A program made the translations under genes and the position numbers. The notes under the pieces were generated by a model, which made no database searches, was not told where the DNA came from, and was given only the letters and a program-made list of their open reading frames with translations. From an uncultured Bacteroidota bacterium (lineage in GTDB: Bacteria > Bacteroidota > Bacteroidia > Bacteroidales > UBA932): a stretch of DNA of 64,000 nt. Positions 16,790 through 24,485 of the stretch are shown here, one piece after another; position 1 is the first letter of the stretch; each line of letters starts with the position of its first letter. The stretch is from positions 1 to 64,000 of the forward strand of contig CALGSW010000009.1 in assembly GCA_937901965.1 (NCBI GenBank), read 5' to 3'.

Positions 16790-17527
16790 TTATTGTTGAT
16801 TTTTTTGCAAAGATATGTTATTGTGGGAAACTATCGTTCCAATATTATCACCCTTAACAATCCGCGATAAATTGCCCTCTTTGTTCATATCAAATACCGC
16901 AATGGGCATATTATTCTCTTTGCAAAGAGCAAAAGCTGTCATATCCATAATCTTAAGATTGTCAGCAAGAGCTTTGTCAAAAGAGAGTGTTTCATATTTA
17001 ACCGCCTTTGGATTTTTTTCCGGGTCTGAATCATAAACGCCATCTACCCTTGTACCCTTTAACAATATTTCTGCCTTAAGCTCAACAGCTCTTAAAGCCG
17101 ATGCTGAATCTGTTGTGAAGAATGGATTTCCCGTTCCACCTGAGATGATTGCAACTCCTCCCGACTCCAAAAGCCTTATGGCAGCATCTCTGACATAATA
17201 TCTGGCAAACGGCTCCATGGGTGTTGCACTGAACACCTCTGCATTAACACCTGAACCCTTAAGGGAGAGCGAAAGTCCAATACTGTTTATTACAGTAGCC
17301 AGCATACCCATCTGATCACCTTTTACTCTGTCAAAGCCCATCTTAACACCGGACAATCCCCTGAATATATTACCGCCGCCTATCACAACCGCTACCTGCA
17401 CCCCCATCATAGTGAGTTTTTTTATTTCAGAGGCATATTTTGAGAACATATCCTCGTCAATACCCTGGCCGTCCGGCCCTCCTAAACTTTCTCCGCTTAA
17501 TTTCAGCAGAACTCTTTTGTATTTCAT
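16790..17527 (-). CDS. pyrH: UMP kinase
   Basis: A 245-residue amino-acid-kinase-fold enzyme making UDP from UMP. KLSGESLGG (ATP loop), VVIGGGNIFRG, DQMGMLATVINS and GGTGNPFFTTDSA are all present. The C-terminus is a few residues longer than usual (NNISLQKNQQ). A -7 box at 17545-17552 precedes it by 17 nt. Confidence 0.96.
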   Translation of the reverse strand: MKYKRVLLKLSGESLGGPDGQGIDEDMFSKYASEIKKLTMMGVQVAVVIGGGNIFRGLSGVKMGFDRVKGDQMGMLATVINSIGLSLSLKGSGVNAEVFSATPMEPFARYYVRDAAIRLLESGGVAIISGGTGNPFFTTDSASALRAVELKAEILLKGTRVDGVYDSDPEKNPKAVKYETLSFDKALADNLKIMDMTAFALCKENNMPIAVFDMNKEGNLSRIVKGDNIGTIVSHNNISLQKNQQ

Positions 17528-17544
17528 AGCTGGGTTTTATCAAA

Positions 17545-17552
17545 CAAAAATA
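17545..17552 (-). promoter_or_regulatory. -7 box TATTTTTG for pyrH-frr
   Basis: A minus-strand exact box 17 nt before the pyrH ATG at 17527. Confidence 0.5.
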
Positions 17553-17584
17553 GCCAAATATTATGAAAATACCAAGTTAGGGGC

Positions 17585-17592
17585 TATCTTTG
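17585..17592 (+). promoter_or_regulatory. -7 box TATCTTTG for sdhC
   Basis: An exact box 37 nt before the sdhC ATG at 17630, within the pyrH/sdhC divergent region. Confidence 0.55.
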
Positions 17593-17629
17593 CGGCGGCT
17601 TTAAAAGAGTAATCAAAAGATAAAAAAAT

Positions 17630-18295
17630 ATGGCAAACATTTTCACCTCTTCTATTGGCAAAAAGCTCATAATGAGCTTATCGGGACTATTTCTAATTTT
17701 ATTTCTGCTGGTGCATCTCCTTGCAAACTCGGCTTACCTGTTTGGACCTGATGCATTTTATACAATTATAGAAATTATGGGCTCGCCTGTTATTGTGGTC
17801 ATGGTTCCTGTTCTTGCCGCCGGTTTTGCGGTGCACGTTATATATGCACTTATTCTTAATGCTATGAACTACAAAGCAAGAGGAAAAGAGAGATATGCAG
17901 TTACTCACAAAGGGGAAGCTGACTCATGGGCATCAAAGAATATGCTCGTTCTGGGGCTTATAGTTCTGGGTTTTCTGGTATTCCATCTTACTCATTTCTG
18001 GGCTAAGATGCAGTTGCCTGAATTTACAGGCGGTCATGCAGAAGATGTAAATGACCTGATGCACCTCACATTTGGAAATCCAATCATTTTTGTATTATAC
18101 CTTATTTGGTTTGGTGCACTCTGGTTTCACCTTACACACGGCTTCTGGAGTGCTCTCCAGACAGTGGGTGCTAACAACCAGAAATGGATACCAAGACTAA
18201 AGGCTGTTTCATATGTATATGCAACTATAGTATGCGGAGGATTTATTGTAATTGCAACTGCAGCATTTCTCAGGGCTAACGGCTATATTGGCTAG
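17630..18295 (+). CDS. sdhC: Succinate dehydrogenase/fumarate reductase cytochrome b subunit
   Basis: A 221-residue membrane anchor of the Bacteroidota/epsilon-type succinate:quinone oxidoreductase with five hydrophobic helices. Histidines at the helix ends (LVHLLANS, AVHVIYA, VFHLTHFWAK, WFHLTHGFWSAL) suit two-haem ligation. The N-terminus SSIGKKLIMSLSGLFL is typical. In most Bacteroidales the flavoprotein and iron-sulphur genes follow directly. Here the next gene (hemW) is convergent and no sdhA or sdhB is present, so this subunit stands alone in the window. A terminator follows at 18325-18368. Confidence 0.9.
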   Translation: MANIFTSSIGKKLIMSLSGLFLILFLLVHLLANSAYLFGPDAFYTIIEIMGSPVIVVMVPVLAAGFAVHVIYALILNAMNYKARGKERYAVTHKGEADSWASKNMLVLGLIVLGFLVFHLTHFWAKMQLPEFTGGHAEDVNDLMHLTFGNPIIFVLYLIWFGALWFHLTHGFWSALQTVGANNQKWIPRLKAVSYVYATIVCGGFIVIATAAFLRANGYIG

Positions 18296-18298
18296 ATA

Positions 18299-19474
18299 TT
18301 AATCTCTGAAAAGATCCCTTATTATCCCGTCTGACAGGAACAACTTCCCGGACGGGATTTTTATTTTTCCACCTTTTGACTCCAGATTGCCAAGAGAGAC
18401 CTGCCTATTCACATCAGACATAAATAGGTTGTAATCAATACCCGATGAAATCTCCAAAAGTTTCTCCATGTCCAGCCCGTCGCTCCTTCTTAATGAAAGC
18501 ATAAGAGTCTCATTAAAAATATCTGAAGGTGTGAGCAGCTCACTTTTAATGTAAACCTCTCTGTATCCATCCATTTGAGCCAAAGCAACACCCTCTGATG
18601 AATACCTTTTGATGTATGCAGCCAGTGATGATTTGTTCCAAAACCTTGTTCTACCATCAAATGAGTGCGCCCCGGGACCCAGTCCAAGATACGGGGTTCT
18701 GTCCCAGTATCTGCTGTTATGAACTGCCTCGCGCCCATCCATAGCAAAACTTGAAACTTCATACTGATGATATCCGGCATGGACAAGTCTCTTTTGTAAA
18801 AGTGAATACTGGCGATAAGAGATATCATCTTCAACAGGTGTGTAGTTACCCTTTGCGTAGTCTCTTCCAAGCTTTGTACCGGACTCTATACTGAGCTGGT
18901 ATGATGAAATGTGTTCAGGTTTGAGATTAATTGCCTTTTGAAGATTCTCTTCCCAATCTTCCATCGTAAGCAGAGAGAATCCAAATATCAGATCAATACT
19001 GATATTCTCAAATCCGGCCTCTCTCGCGTTATAAAAAGCCTCAGTTGCTGTCTGGCTGTTGTGTCTGCGATTCATCCATTTCAAATGAGTGTCGTTGAAT
19101 GATTGAATTCCCATACTCAGCCTTCTGGAGCCGGTTTTGTACAATTGCCTGAGATACTCCGGTGAAGCGTCATCAGGATTTACTTCAACCGTAAACTCCT
19201 TTAAATCTGGTGGCTTGGAAAAACCATTCAGCTCGCAAACCCGCTCTGCAATCTCCCCCAGTAATATAGGATCTATTAACGATGGTGTCCCCCCTCCAAG
19301 ATAGAGAGTTCCGGAAGACCTATCTGCCTCCCGGAAAAAATCTCTTCTGCATTCTGATTCAAGCTTGAGGGCCTTTAGAAAATCCTGCAACCCTGATCCC
19401 ATCTTAACAGAGTAAAAGTCACAGTATGTGCAGAACTGAGAACAGAATGGAATGTGTATGTAAATACCGGCCAA
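18299..19474 (-). CDS. hemW: Radical SAM haem chaperone HemW
   Basis: 391 residues. The radical-SAM cluster motif CSQFCTYCDF (Cx3Cx2C) at residues 11-20 has the extra Cys-Asp-Phe context of the HemW/HemN group. LYLGGGTPSL (GGE-type SAM motif), EVNPDD, SMGIQSFND and LGPGAHSF follow. HemW binds haem and is now regarded as a haem chaperone rather than a coproporphyrinogen oxidase. The short N-terminus before the cluster distinguishes it from HemN. It starts 8 nt after the 288-residue coiled-coil gene, suggesting cotranscription. Confidence 0.88.
   Translation of the reverse strand: MAGIYIHIPFCSQFCTYCDFYSVKMGSGLQDFLKALKLESECRRDFFREADRSSGTLYLGGGTPSLIDPILLGEIAERVCELNGFSKPPDLKEFTVEVNPDDASPEYLRQLYKTGSRRLSMGIQSFNDTHLKWMNRRHNSQTATEAFYNAREAGFENISIDLIFGFSLLTMEDWEENLQKAINLKPEHISSYQLSIESGTKLGRDYAKGNYTPVEDDISYRQYSLLQKRLVHAGYHQYEVSSFAMDGREAVHNSRYWDRTPYLGLGPGAHSFDGRTRFWNKSSLAAYIKRYSSEGVALAQMDGYREVYIKSELLTPSDIFNETLMLSLRRSDGLDMEKLLEISSGIDYNLFMSDVNRQVSLGNLESKGGKIKIPSGKLFLSDGIIRDLFRD
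18325..18368 (+). terminator. Intrinsic terminator for sdhC inside the hemW 3' end
   Basis: The stem TCCCGTC with an inner GGAA, loop CAAC, and TTCC with GACGGGA are followed by TTTTTATTTTT. It begins 30 nt after the sdhC stop and lies wholly within the hemW reading frame on the other strand. Confidence 0.65.
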
Positions 19475-19482
19475 TTGATTGC

Positions 19483-20349
19483 TTATCTGAGCTGAAGCTC
19501 GGCAGTACCAAGCCTGGCCTCCTCAGTAAAGACCTCTACTGTATACAGACCTTTCAAATAAGGAGGATTGCCCTGATAGAAAATACAAATTTCTATCTCC
19601 TCTCCCTGATAATCAACCTCTCTTGATGCAGAATAAATCATCTGTTCGCCATTAAAAGTGAAGATCTGTTCATAACCTGATGTTAAAAGTATTCCGTCCG
19701 GACCTGTAATCCTCAGAAACACTCTTCTTGGTCCCTTTGCGGCGATGGAGTTTTCAACCAAACTCAGACATGTACGCAGTTTATTTGCCCGGCTGCTTCT
19801 GTCTGTATCCTTATTTGATGAGTTAATGGCTGTAAGGACAATTCCTCTCCCTTTTAAAACAGAGCCTATCTGAACCTGCTTTGCATATTCATCTGTTGTA
19901 GTCTGTAGTTCCTGAAATTTCTCCCTGCTCTCCTTAGCTTCTGATTTAGCCTGAGTGGCCTCATGTCTCAATGAAATGTTTAAAGTATTTAACGAGTCAA
20001 TCTGTTTGATATAGCCCCTCATTATGCTTCTGAGAGTTCCCAGCTCTCTTTCGTACTCTTTAAGTTTTGATCTGTTAGTGGCCTCTGTCTTTTTAACACG
20101 ATCAATCAGCTGCGCAACCTTCTCTCTCTCAACTGTCAGCTGAACATTCAAAGAATCATTATTTGATGATAGTCCGTCATAATCAGACTGTAATTGAACC
20201 ATCTCACTGGTCAGTCTCTCCTTTTCCACTGTAAGAACGTCAATAACGCCGCTTCTTTCAATCCACAGCCAGGCAAGAACTCCGGCAAGGATCACAGCAA
20301 CAGCTGCAAGAACAATTACAATGGTTTTAAGTCTCTTTTCGTTTTCCAT
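19483..20349 (-). CDS. Inner-membrane coiled-coil protein (conserved hypothetical)
   Basis: 288 residues. A short cytoplasmic tail, one membrane helix (about residues 9-30), then a long heptad-rich coiled coil (about 35-155) and a C-terminal beta-rich globular part with FLRITGPDGILLTSGYE. Such proteins are widespread in Bacteroidota and often labelled as chromosome-segregation-like only because of the coiled coil. I do not recognise a tested function. A -7 box is at 20386-20393. It heads the transcription unit with hemW. Confidence 0.6.
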   Translation of the reverse strand: MENEKRLKTIVIVLAAVAVILAGVLAWLWIERSGVIDVLTVEKERLTSEMVQLQSDYDGLSSNNDSLNVQLTVEREKVAQLIDRVKKTEATNRSKLKEYERELGTLRSIMRGYIKQIDSLNTLNISLRHEATQAKSEAKESREKFQELQTTTDEYAKQVQIGSVLKGRGIVLTAINSSNKDTDRSSRANKLRTCLSLVENSIAAKGPRRVFLRITGPDGILLTSGYEQIFTFNGEQMIYSASREVDYQGEEIEICIFYQGNPPYLKGLYTVEVFTEEARLGTAELQLR

Positions 20350-20385
20350 ATTGTTGATGTTTCGTGATTATAATAACTCCAATTA

Positions 20386-20393
20386 CAAAAATA
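20386..20393 (-). promoter_or_regulatory. -7 box TATTTTTG for the coiled-coil/hemW unit
   Basis: A minus-strand exact box 36 nt before the ATG at 20349. Confidence 0.5.
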
Positions 20394-20404
20394 GAAAATT
20401 TTAG

Positions 20405-20412
20405 TAGCTTTG
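20405..20412 (+). promoter_or_regulatory. -7 box TAGCTTTG for the gene at 20444
   Basis: An exact TAnnTTTG box 31 nt before the ATG, divergent with the minus-strand box 11 nt away. Confidence 0.5.
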
Positions 20413-20443
20413 CCTTAATATAAACAATAATATTAACACTCCC

Positions 20444-20929
20444 ATGGCAGGTTTTAATTTTAGTCAGTATGCAACAAGAGCTGTAAAATATGCTGTCTAT
20501 CTTGCAGTTGTATTTGTTCTTATAGTTGCAATTTTCTCCCTTACATCATCAAACGGATTTGATTACAAAAACCTGTTCCGTCCGGGTACAGGATATCAGC
20601 TGATTACATTCTTTGTGGTAATATCACTCATATACCCTCTGTTTGGATATGCAAAGAGAAAGGTTTACCTGAACAACGGTTTTGAAAATGACAGGGAGAA
20701 GATTATGGAGATTTTCAAAAACAGTAAGTACTCCATTGCATCAGAAACTCCGGATTTTATTGTCTTTAAACATAATTCCCCTTTCCTTAGACTTGTCCGA
20801 ATGTATGAAGACAAAATCACTGTCTCTAAGACAGATAACCCTATAACTCTTGAGGGGCTCAGAAAAGATGTCTACAGAATTGCGAGGGCAATTGAGTGGC
20901 AGGTTAGAGATGACCGTAATGAGGATTAA
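20444..20929 (+). CDS. Small two-helix membrane protein (hypothetical)
   Basis: 161 residues with two hydrophobic helices (about 14-32 and 47-66) and a cytosolic C-terminal domain (FENDREKIMEIFKN, LEGLRKDVYRIARAIEW). No family recognised. It is a single-gene unit with its own promoter box upstream and a strong terminator directly downstream at 20969-21000. Confidence 0.6.
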   Translation: MAGFNFSQYATRAVKYAVYLAVVFVLIVAIFSLTSSNGFDYKNLFRPGTGYQLITFFVVISLIYPLFGYAKRKVYLNNGFENDREKIMEIFKNSKYSIASETPDFIVFKHNSPFLRLVRMYEDKITVSKTDNPITLEGLRKDVYRIARAIEWQVRDDRNED

Positions 20930-20952
20930 TTCAGTAATCGCACAGCATTAAT

Positions 20953-21687
20953 CTATCTTGGATATTTGTCGTGGTCCCACTCAGGGGCCACGATTTTTTT
21001 ATCTGAAGGCAATCTGAAGCTCAGATAGGTGATTGGATGACCCTGAGCTATAAATTGCTCCTCATAATGTGTTCTTATTGAAAGTAACTCAGATAACTCC
21101 CCTGATATTTCGCCCTTGACAATTGAACTGTAAACATCTTTTATCAACTGAAGTATTTCAAAGTTGTTCTCCTTGACAAGGGCAAGTGTATATTCGTGAA
21201 GGTAGGGGCTGTCTGTCTTTAAGTGTATAACTCCGCCCGGCTTAAGAAATTTTGTATACCTCTCAAGAAACATTGGGGCAGTAAGCCTCTTATTATCTCT
21301 TCTTATCTGAGGATCTGCAAATGTTATCCAAATCTCAGCAACCTCTCCGGGGGCAAAAAGGCCCTCAATAAACTCTATCCTTGTTCTTAGAAATGCAGCA
21401 TTCAGAAGCCCCTCTTCTGTCACACTCCTTGCTCCACGCCAAAGCCTGGCTCCTTTTATGTCAACTCCAATAAAGTTTTTATCAGGGTATCTCCTTGCCA
21501 GATCAACAGTGTACTCACCTCTTCCGCAACCAAGTTCCAAAACAATCGGGTTGTTGTTACCAAAATGAACTGAATTCCATTTGCCCTTTATAAAGTAGTC
21601 TTTTCTGAATACCTCCTCAAATTCAGGCTGATATAGACATTTAAAACTCTTGTTCTCCTCAAATCTTCTAAGTTTATCCTTTCCCAT
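20953..21687 (-). CDS. trmB: tRNA (guanine-N7-)-methyltransferase
   Basis: A 244-residue SAM-dependent enzyme methylating G46 in the tRNA variable loop. It carries PIVLELGCGRGEYTVDLA (SAM site), NFIGVDIKGARLW, ITFADPQIRRDNKRL and LKPGGVIHLKTDS. The C-terminal YEEQFIAQGHPITYL is typical of the Bacteroidota form. It is the last gene of the operon, 9 nt after gldH. Confidence 0.93.
   Translation of the reverse strand: MGKDKLRRFEENKSFKCLYQPEFEEVFRKDYFIKGKWNSVHFGNNNPIVLELGCGRGEYTVDLARRYPDKNFIGVDIKGARLWRGARSVTEEGLLNAAFLRTRIEFIEGLFAPGEVAEIWITFADPQIRRDNKRLTAPMFLERYTKFLKPGGVIHLKTDSPYLHEYTLALVKENNFEILQLIKDVYSSIVKGEISGELSELLSIRTHYEEQFIAQGHPITYLSFRLPSDKKIVAPEWDHDKYPR
20969..21000 (+). terminator. Intrinsic terminator overlapping the trmB 3' end
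   Basis: TCGTGGTCCC, loop ACTCA, GGGGCCACGA (10 bp with one G-U pair), then seven T. It serves the plus-strand gene ending at 20929 and is embedded in the last codons of trmB on the opposite strand. Confidence 0.8.
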
Positions 21688-21696
21688 ATTTTATAA

Positions 21697-22164
21697 CTAC
21701 GTACCTCTCTTTTTTAAAATAAATCCAACCTCAGCCAGCCCATCAACCTCCGGGCTCATCTCTTTAAGTTCTAGCCTCACGTACCAGGTTCCCCTCACCG
21801 GAAATTGTACACCCCTTCTGTAACTCCACCTGAAATCCTTCCATATACCGGATTTTGTATATAATCCGGAGTTAATATCTCTGTTTAGCTCAAGAATAAT
21901 TGTGTCTGAAAACTTCATCCCTGTAGGTGAGATGATTCTTAAAACCGACGGAATTGATACTGCTTCAGCCTCCGAATGTATTCTTGCATAAATATCTATA
22001 TCAAAAAGTGACAATGAGTCATCAGCAGGAATCCTGAACTCAAGAAACTCACCGGAAGAGAGTGTCTTATCTGTAGGATTATCACTTACGACAAGAACTT
22101 CACTCTTACCACCACAAGCAGAAATAAGAGATATTGAGATGAGCAGAATGAGTATTCTGGTCAA
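21697..22164 (-). CDS. gldH: Gliding motility lipoprotein GldH
   Basis: About 155 residues if started at the TTG at 22164-22162. This immediately follows the ricT stop (TAA-A-TTG) and begins a lipoprotein signal peptide: hydrophobic RILILLISISLIS, then the lipobox ISAC. The frame is open much further upstream, but that part would overlap ricT and lacks signal features. GldH is part of the Gld set needed for gliding/type IX secretion in flavobacteria and retained in non-gliding Bacteroidales. SLFDIDIYARI and the WSYRRGVQFPVRGTWYV stretch fit the family, and ricT-gldH adjacency is common in the phylum. Confidence 0.8.
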   Translation of the reverse strand: MTRILILLISISLISACGGKSEVLVVSDNPTDKTLSSGEFLEFRIPADDSLSLFDIDIYARIHSEAEAVSIPSVLRIISPTGMKFSDTIILELNRDINSGLYTKSGIWKDFRWSYRRGVQFPVRGTWYVRLELKEMSPEVDGLAEVGFILKKRGT

Positions 22165-22165
22165 T

Positions 22166-23347
22166 TTATGCTGGATTGTTGTTTTTATTGATATTTTTCC
22201 GGACGGTGCGCTTGCCGTTCTTTCTTCCCCCGTTACCATTCCCATTTCCGCTCCCGTTTCCCCTTTCATCAAACCTGGTAATACTGTCATCTCCAACAGC
22301 CGTAACAAATTCAGGTGACTTGGCCTGAACATCCGGCAACAGACTCTCGCACTTTACACCCCGGGCGTTCATCCTTAAAATCTCTTTCACCCTCAGTGCC
22401 TCAACAGGGAACATGTTTGTCATGCTGTTCTGTTCATAGGAAAACCACATTATACCCTTTAGTGTATCTGTCTTAACCAGATATGCCGGGCCATCCGAAG
22501 TGTCAAGTGGCTCTCTCACATATGGCATATTTGTCTGGGCATCAAGATATGTTGCCGCCTCATAATTGATGCAGCACTTTAACTTGCTGCACTGCCCGGC
22601 CAGTTTCTGAGGGTTAAGCGAGAGATCCTGGCTTCTGGCTGCCTGAGTGGTTATTGACTGGAAGTCCGACATATATCTTGAACAGCACAACTCCTGTCCA
22701 CATACACCTATTCCGCCTATCAATCCGGCCTCCTGACGAGCCCCTATTTGTTTCATCTCAATTCTAATCCTGAACTCCTCTGCAAAATTTCTTATTAGCT
22801 GACGGAAGTCCACCCTTTCATCTGCAATGTAATAGAATATAGCCTTTGTTCCATCTCCCTGAAATTCAACATCGCCTATCTTCATGTTCAACTCCAGTTG
22901 TGCCGCAATCTGCCTGGCCCGGATCATTGTCTTATGTTCTCTGGCTATAGCCTCCTGCCACCTCTCAATATCAAGAACCCTGGCCTTCCTGTAAATCTTT
23001 TTAAACTCAAAAGTTGCCGGATTGATATTGTGTCTCTTCATCTGTTTCCCTATAACCGGACCTTTAAGTGTTATCAGCCCCACATCATGTCCGTTGGTAG
23101 CCTCAACAACCACAATATCTCCAACTGAAAGAGAACTGCCGGATTCATTTTTAAAGAATGATTTTCTGGTGTTCTTAAACCTTATCTCATAAATCTCGTT
23201 TCCATCCAAATCAGGTATACCGCACAGCCAGTCAAAAACATTTAACTTACAGCAGCCTCCGTTGTAACAGCATGCAAGTTCTCCCTCATCTGAACGATGA
23301 GCTGTGGTTCCCCTGGTGCAGTCATATTTAATATTAATAGTATCCAT
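22166..23347 (-). CDS. ricT: PSP1-domain protein RicT/YaaT
   Basis: 393 residues. The PSP1 domain includes the cysteine-rich signature GVCGQELCCSRYMSDF and QCSKLKCCINYE (about residues 215-270). An extra N-terminal CCYNGGCCKLNVFDWL precedes it. In Bacillus, RicT/YaaT forms a complex with iron-sulphur clusters affecting RNA processing and phosphorelay. The Bacteroidota role is not established. The C-terminus is a basic Gly/Asn/Lys low-complexity tail. The position directly after holB mirrors holB-yaaT order in Firmicutes. Confidence 0.85.
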   Translation of the reverse strand: MDTINIKYDCTRGTTAHRSDEGELACCYNGGCCKLNVFDWLCGIPDLDGNEIYEIRFKNTRKSFFKNESGSSLSVGDIVVVEATNGHDVGLITLKGPVIGKQMKRHNINPATFEFKKIYRKARVLDIERWQEAIAREHKTMIRARQIAAQLELNMKIGDVEFQGDGTKAIFYYIADERVDFRQLIRNFAEEFRIRIEMKQIGARQEAGLIGGIGVCGQELCCSRYMSDFQSITTQAARSQDLSLNPQKLAGQCSKLKCCINYEAATYLDAQTNMPYVREPLDTSDGPAYLVKTDTLKGIMWFSYEQNSMTNMFPVEALRVKEILRMNARGVKCESLLPDVQAKSPEFVTAVGDDSITRFDERGNGSGNGNGNGGRKNGKRTVRKNINKNNNPA

Positions 23348-23352
23348 AATTG

Positions 23353-24474
23353 CTACAAAGTTAGAAAAAAGCGGTTACCGAGGTCGGCAAAGATATATTT
23401 TGGATTCACATTCCTCTCAATATCCGCCATTGCTCCATTTACAATATCCGCACCCTTTTGAAAGAAGGCCGGATTTACCCTGTTTGCCCACTGAGCATAC
23501 ATCTCTCTCCTGTTGTCAGGAATAAAAGAGATGTCATGGGCATCAATGCTCAGCATATATATCCTTCTGATACTCTCAAGCAGAGTCCTGCAAAATCCCA
23601 ACTGACTCTCTCTGGTGAACTGAGCTACCTCCTCCCATACACTTATGACTCCATTTAAATCTTTTGACAATGATGAGTTAATAAGTACCGATGTAAGCTC
23701 ATCGTTTCTGCTATGTTCGTGTGATTCAGCAATGAGGGCCTTTGCCCTGCTAAGGCTTCCTCCTGAGATTTTTGCCCACATAACTGATTCGCTATCACTA
23801 AAAGAGTAAATCCTCTTCAGGTGTGAAGCAAGAGCACCTGCCTCTACAGGCGGAACTCTCACAAGTCTGCATCTTGACTGAATTGTCAGAAGCACCCTCT
23901 CCGGAGACTGACTTATAAGTACCAGAAATGTTCCGGCAGGTGGCTCCTCCAGAAGTTTAAGAAGTTTGTTTGAAGTCTCCTGATTCATCCTCTCAGCAAG
24001 CCATATAACAAGAAACTTATCTCCTCCTTCAAAAGAGGTCATTGTAAGCTTTTTGAAAATTGACGAGGCTTCAGCAACAGAAATTTTCCCAAGTTTGTTC
24101 TCAACTCCGCACGCCTCATTGAACTCCTGCTCTGTAATGTAAGGATTTGACAAAACAGAATCTCTCCACACATTAATAAAATTATCACTGGTCTGTTTTG
24201 TACTGCCGGAAGATGAGGCTGATACAGGGAAAGCAAAGTGCAAGTCCGGGTGTATCATCTTGGAAATCTTACTACACGACGGACATTTGCCACAAGAGTC
24301 TCCGTTTGTACGGTTTTTACATGCTATATACTGAATAAAAGCTAGAGAGAGGGGAAGTGCTCCAAATCCGGCATCCTCCGTAAAAAGCATTGCATGAGGA
24401 ATCTTGCCTGAATCTGCAATCTTTGCAAGTTCACTCTTCAAACCATCAAGTCCTATAACATCCGAGAATCTCAT
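23353..24474 (-). CDS. holB: DNA polymerase III delta-prime subunit
   Basis: A 373-residue clamp-loader subunit. It has an AAA+ fold with a degenerate P-loop region (FTEDAGFGALPLSLAF), a four-Cys zinc module (CKNRTNGDSCGKCPSCSKI, about residues 52-70), and the sensor/arginine stretch KLLEEPPAGTFLVLISQSP with SRC. The lack of a functional Walker A is expected for delta-prime. Second half unremarkable. It lies 11 nt after the U32 gene and 5 nt before ricT. Confidence 0.88.
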   Translation of the reverse strand: MRFSDVIGLDGLKSELAKIADSGKIPHAMLFTEDAGFGALPLSLAFIQYIACKNRTNGDSCGKCPSCSKISKMIHPDLHFAFPVSASSSGSTKQTSDNFINVWRDSVLSNPYITEQEFNEACGVENKLGKISVAEASSIFKKLTMTSFEGGDKFLVIWLAERMNQETSNKLLKLLEEPPAGTFLVLISQSPERVLLTIQSRCRLVRVPPVEAGALASHLKRIYSFSDSESVMWAKISGGSLSRAKALIAESHEHSRNDELTSVLINSSLSKDLNGVISVWEEVAQFTRESQLGFCRTLLESIRRIYMLSIDAHDISFIPDNRREMYAQWANRVNPAFFQKGADIVNGAMADIERNVNPKYIFADLGNRFFLTL

Positions 24475-24485
24475 CCACCCAAAAT

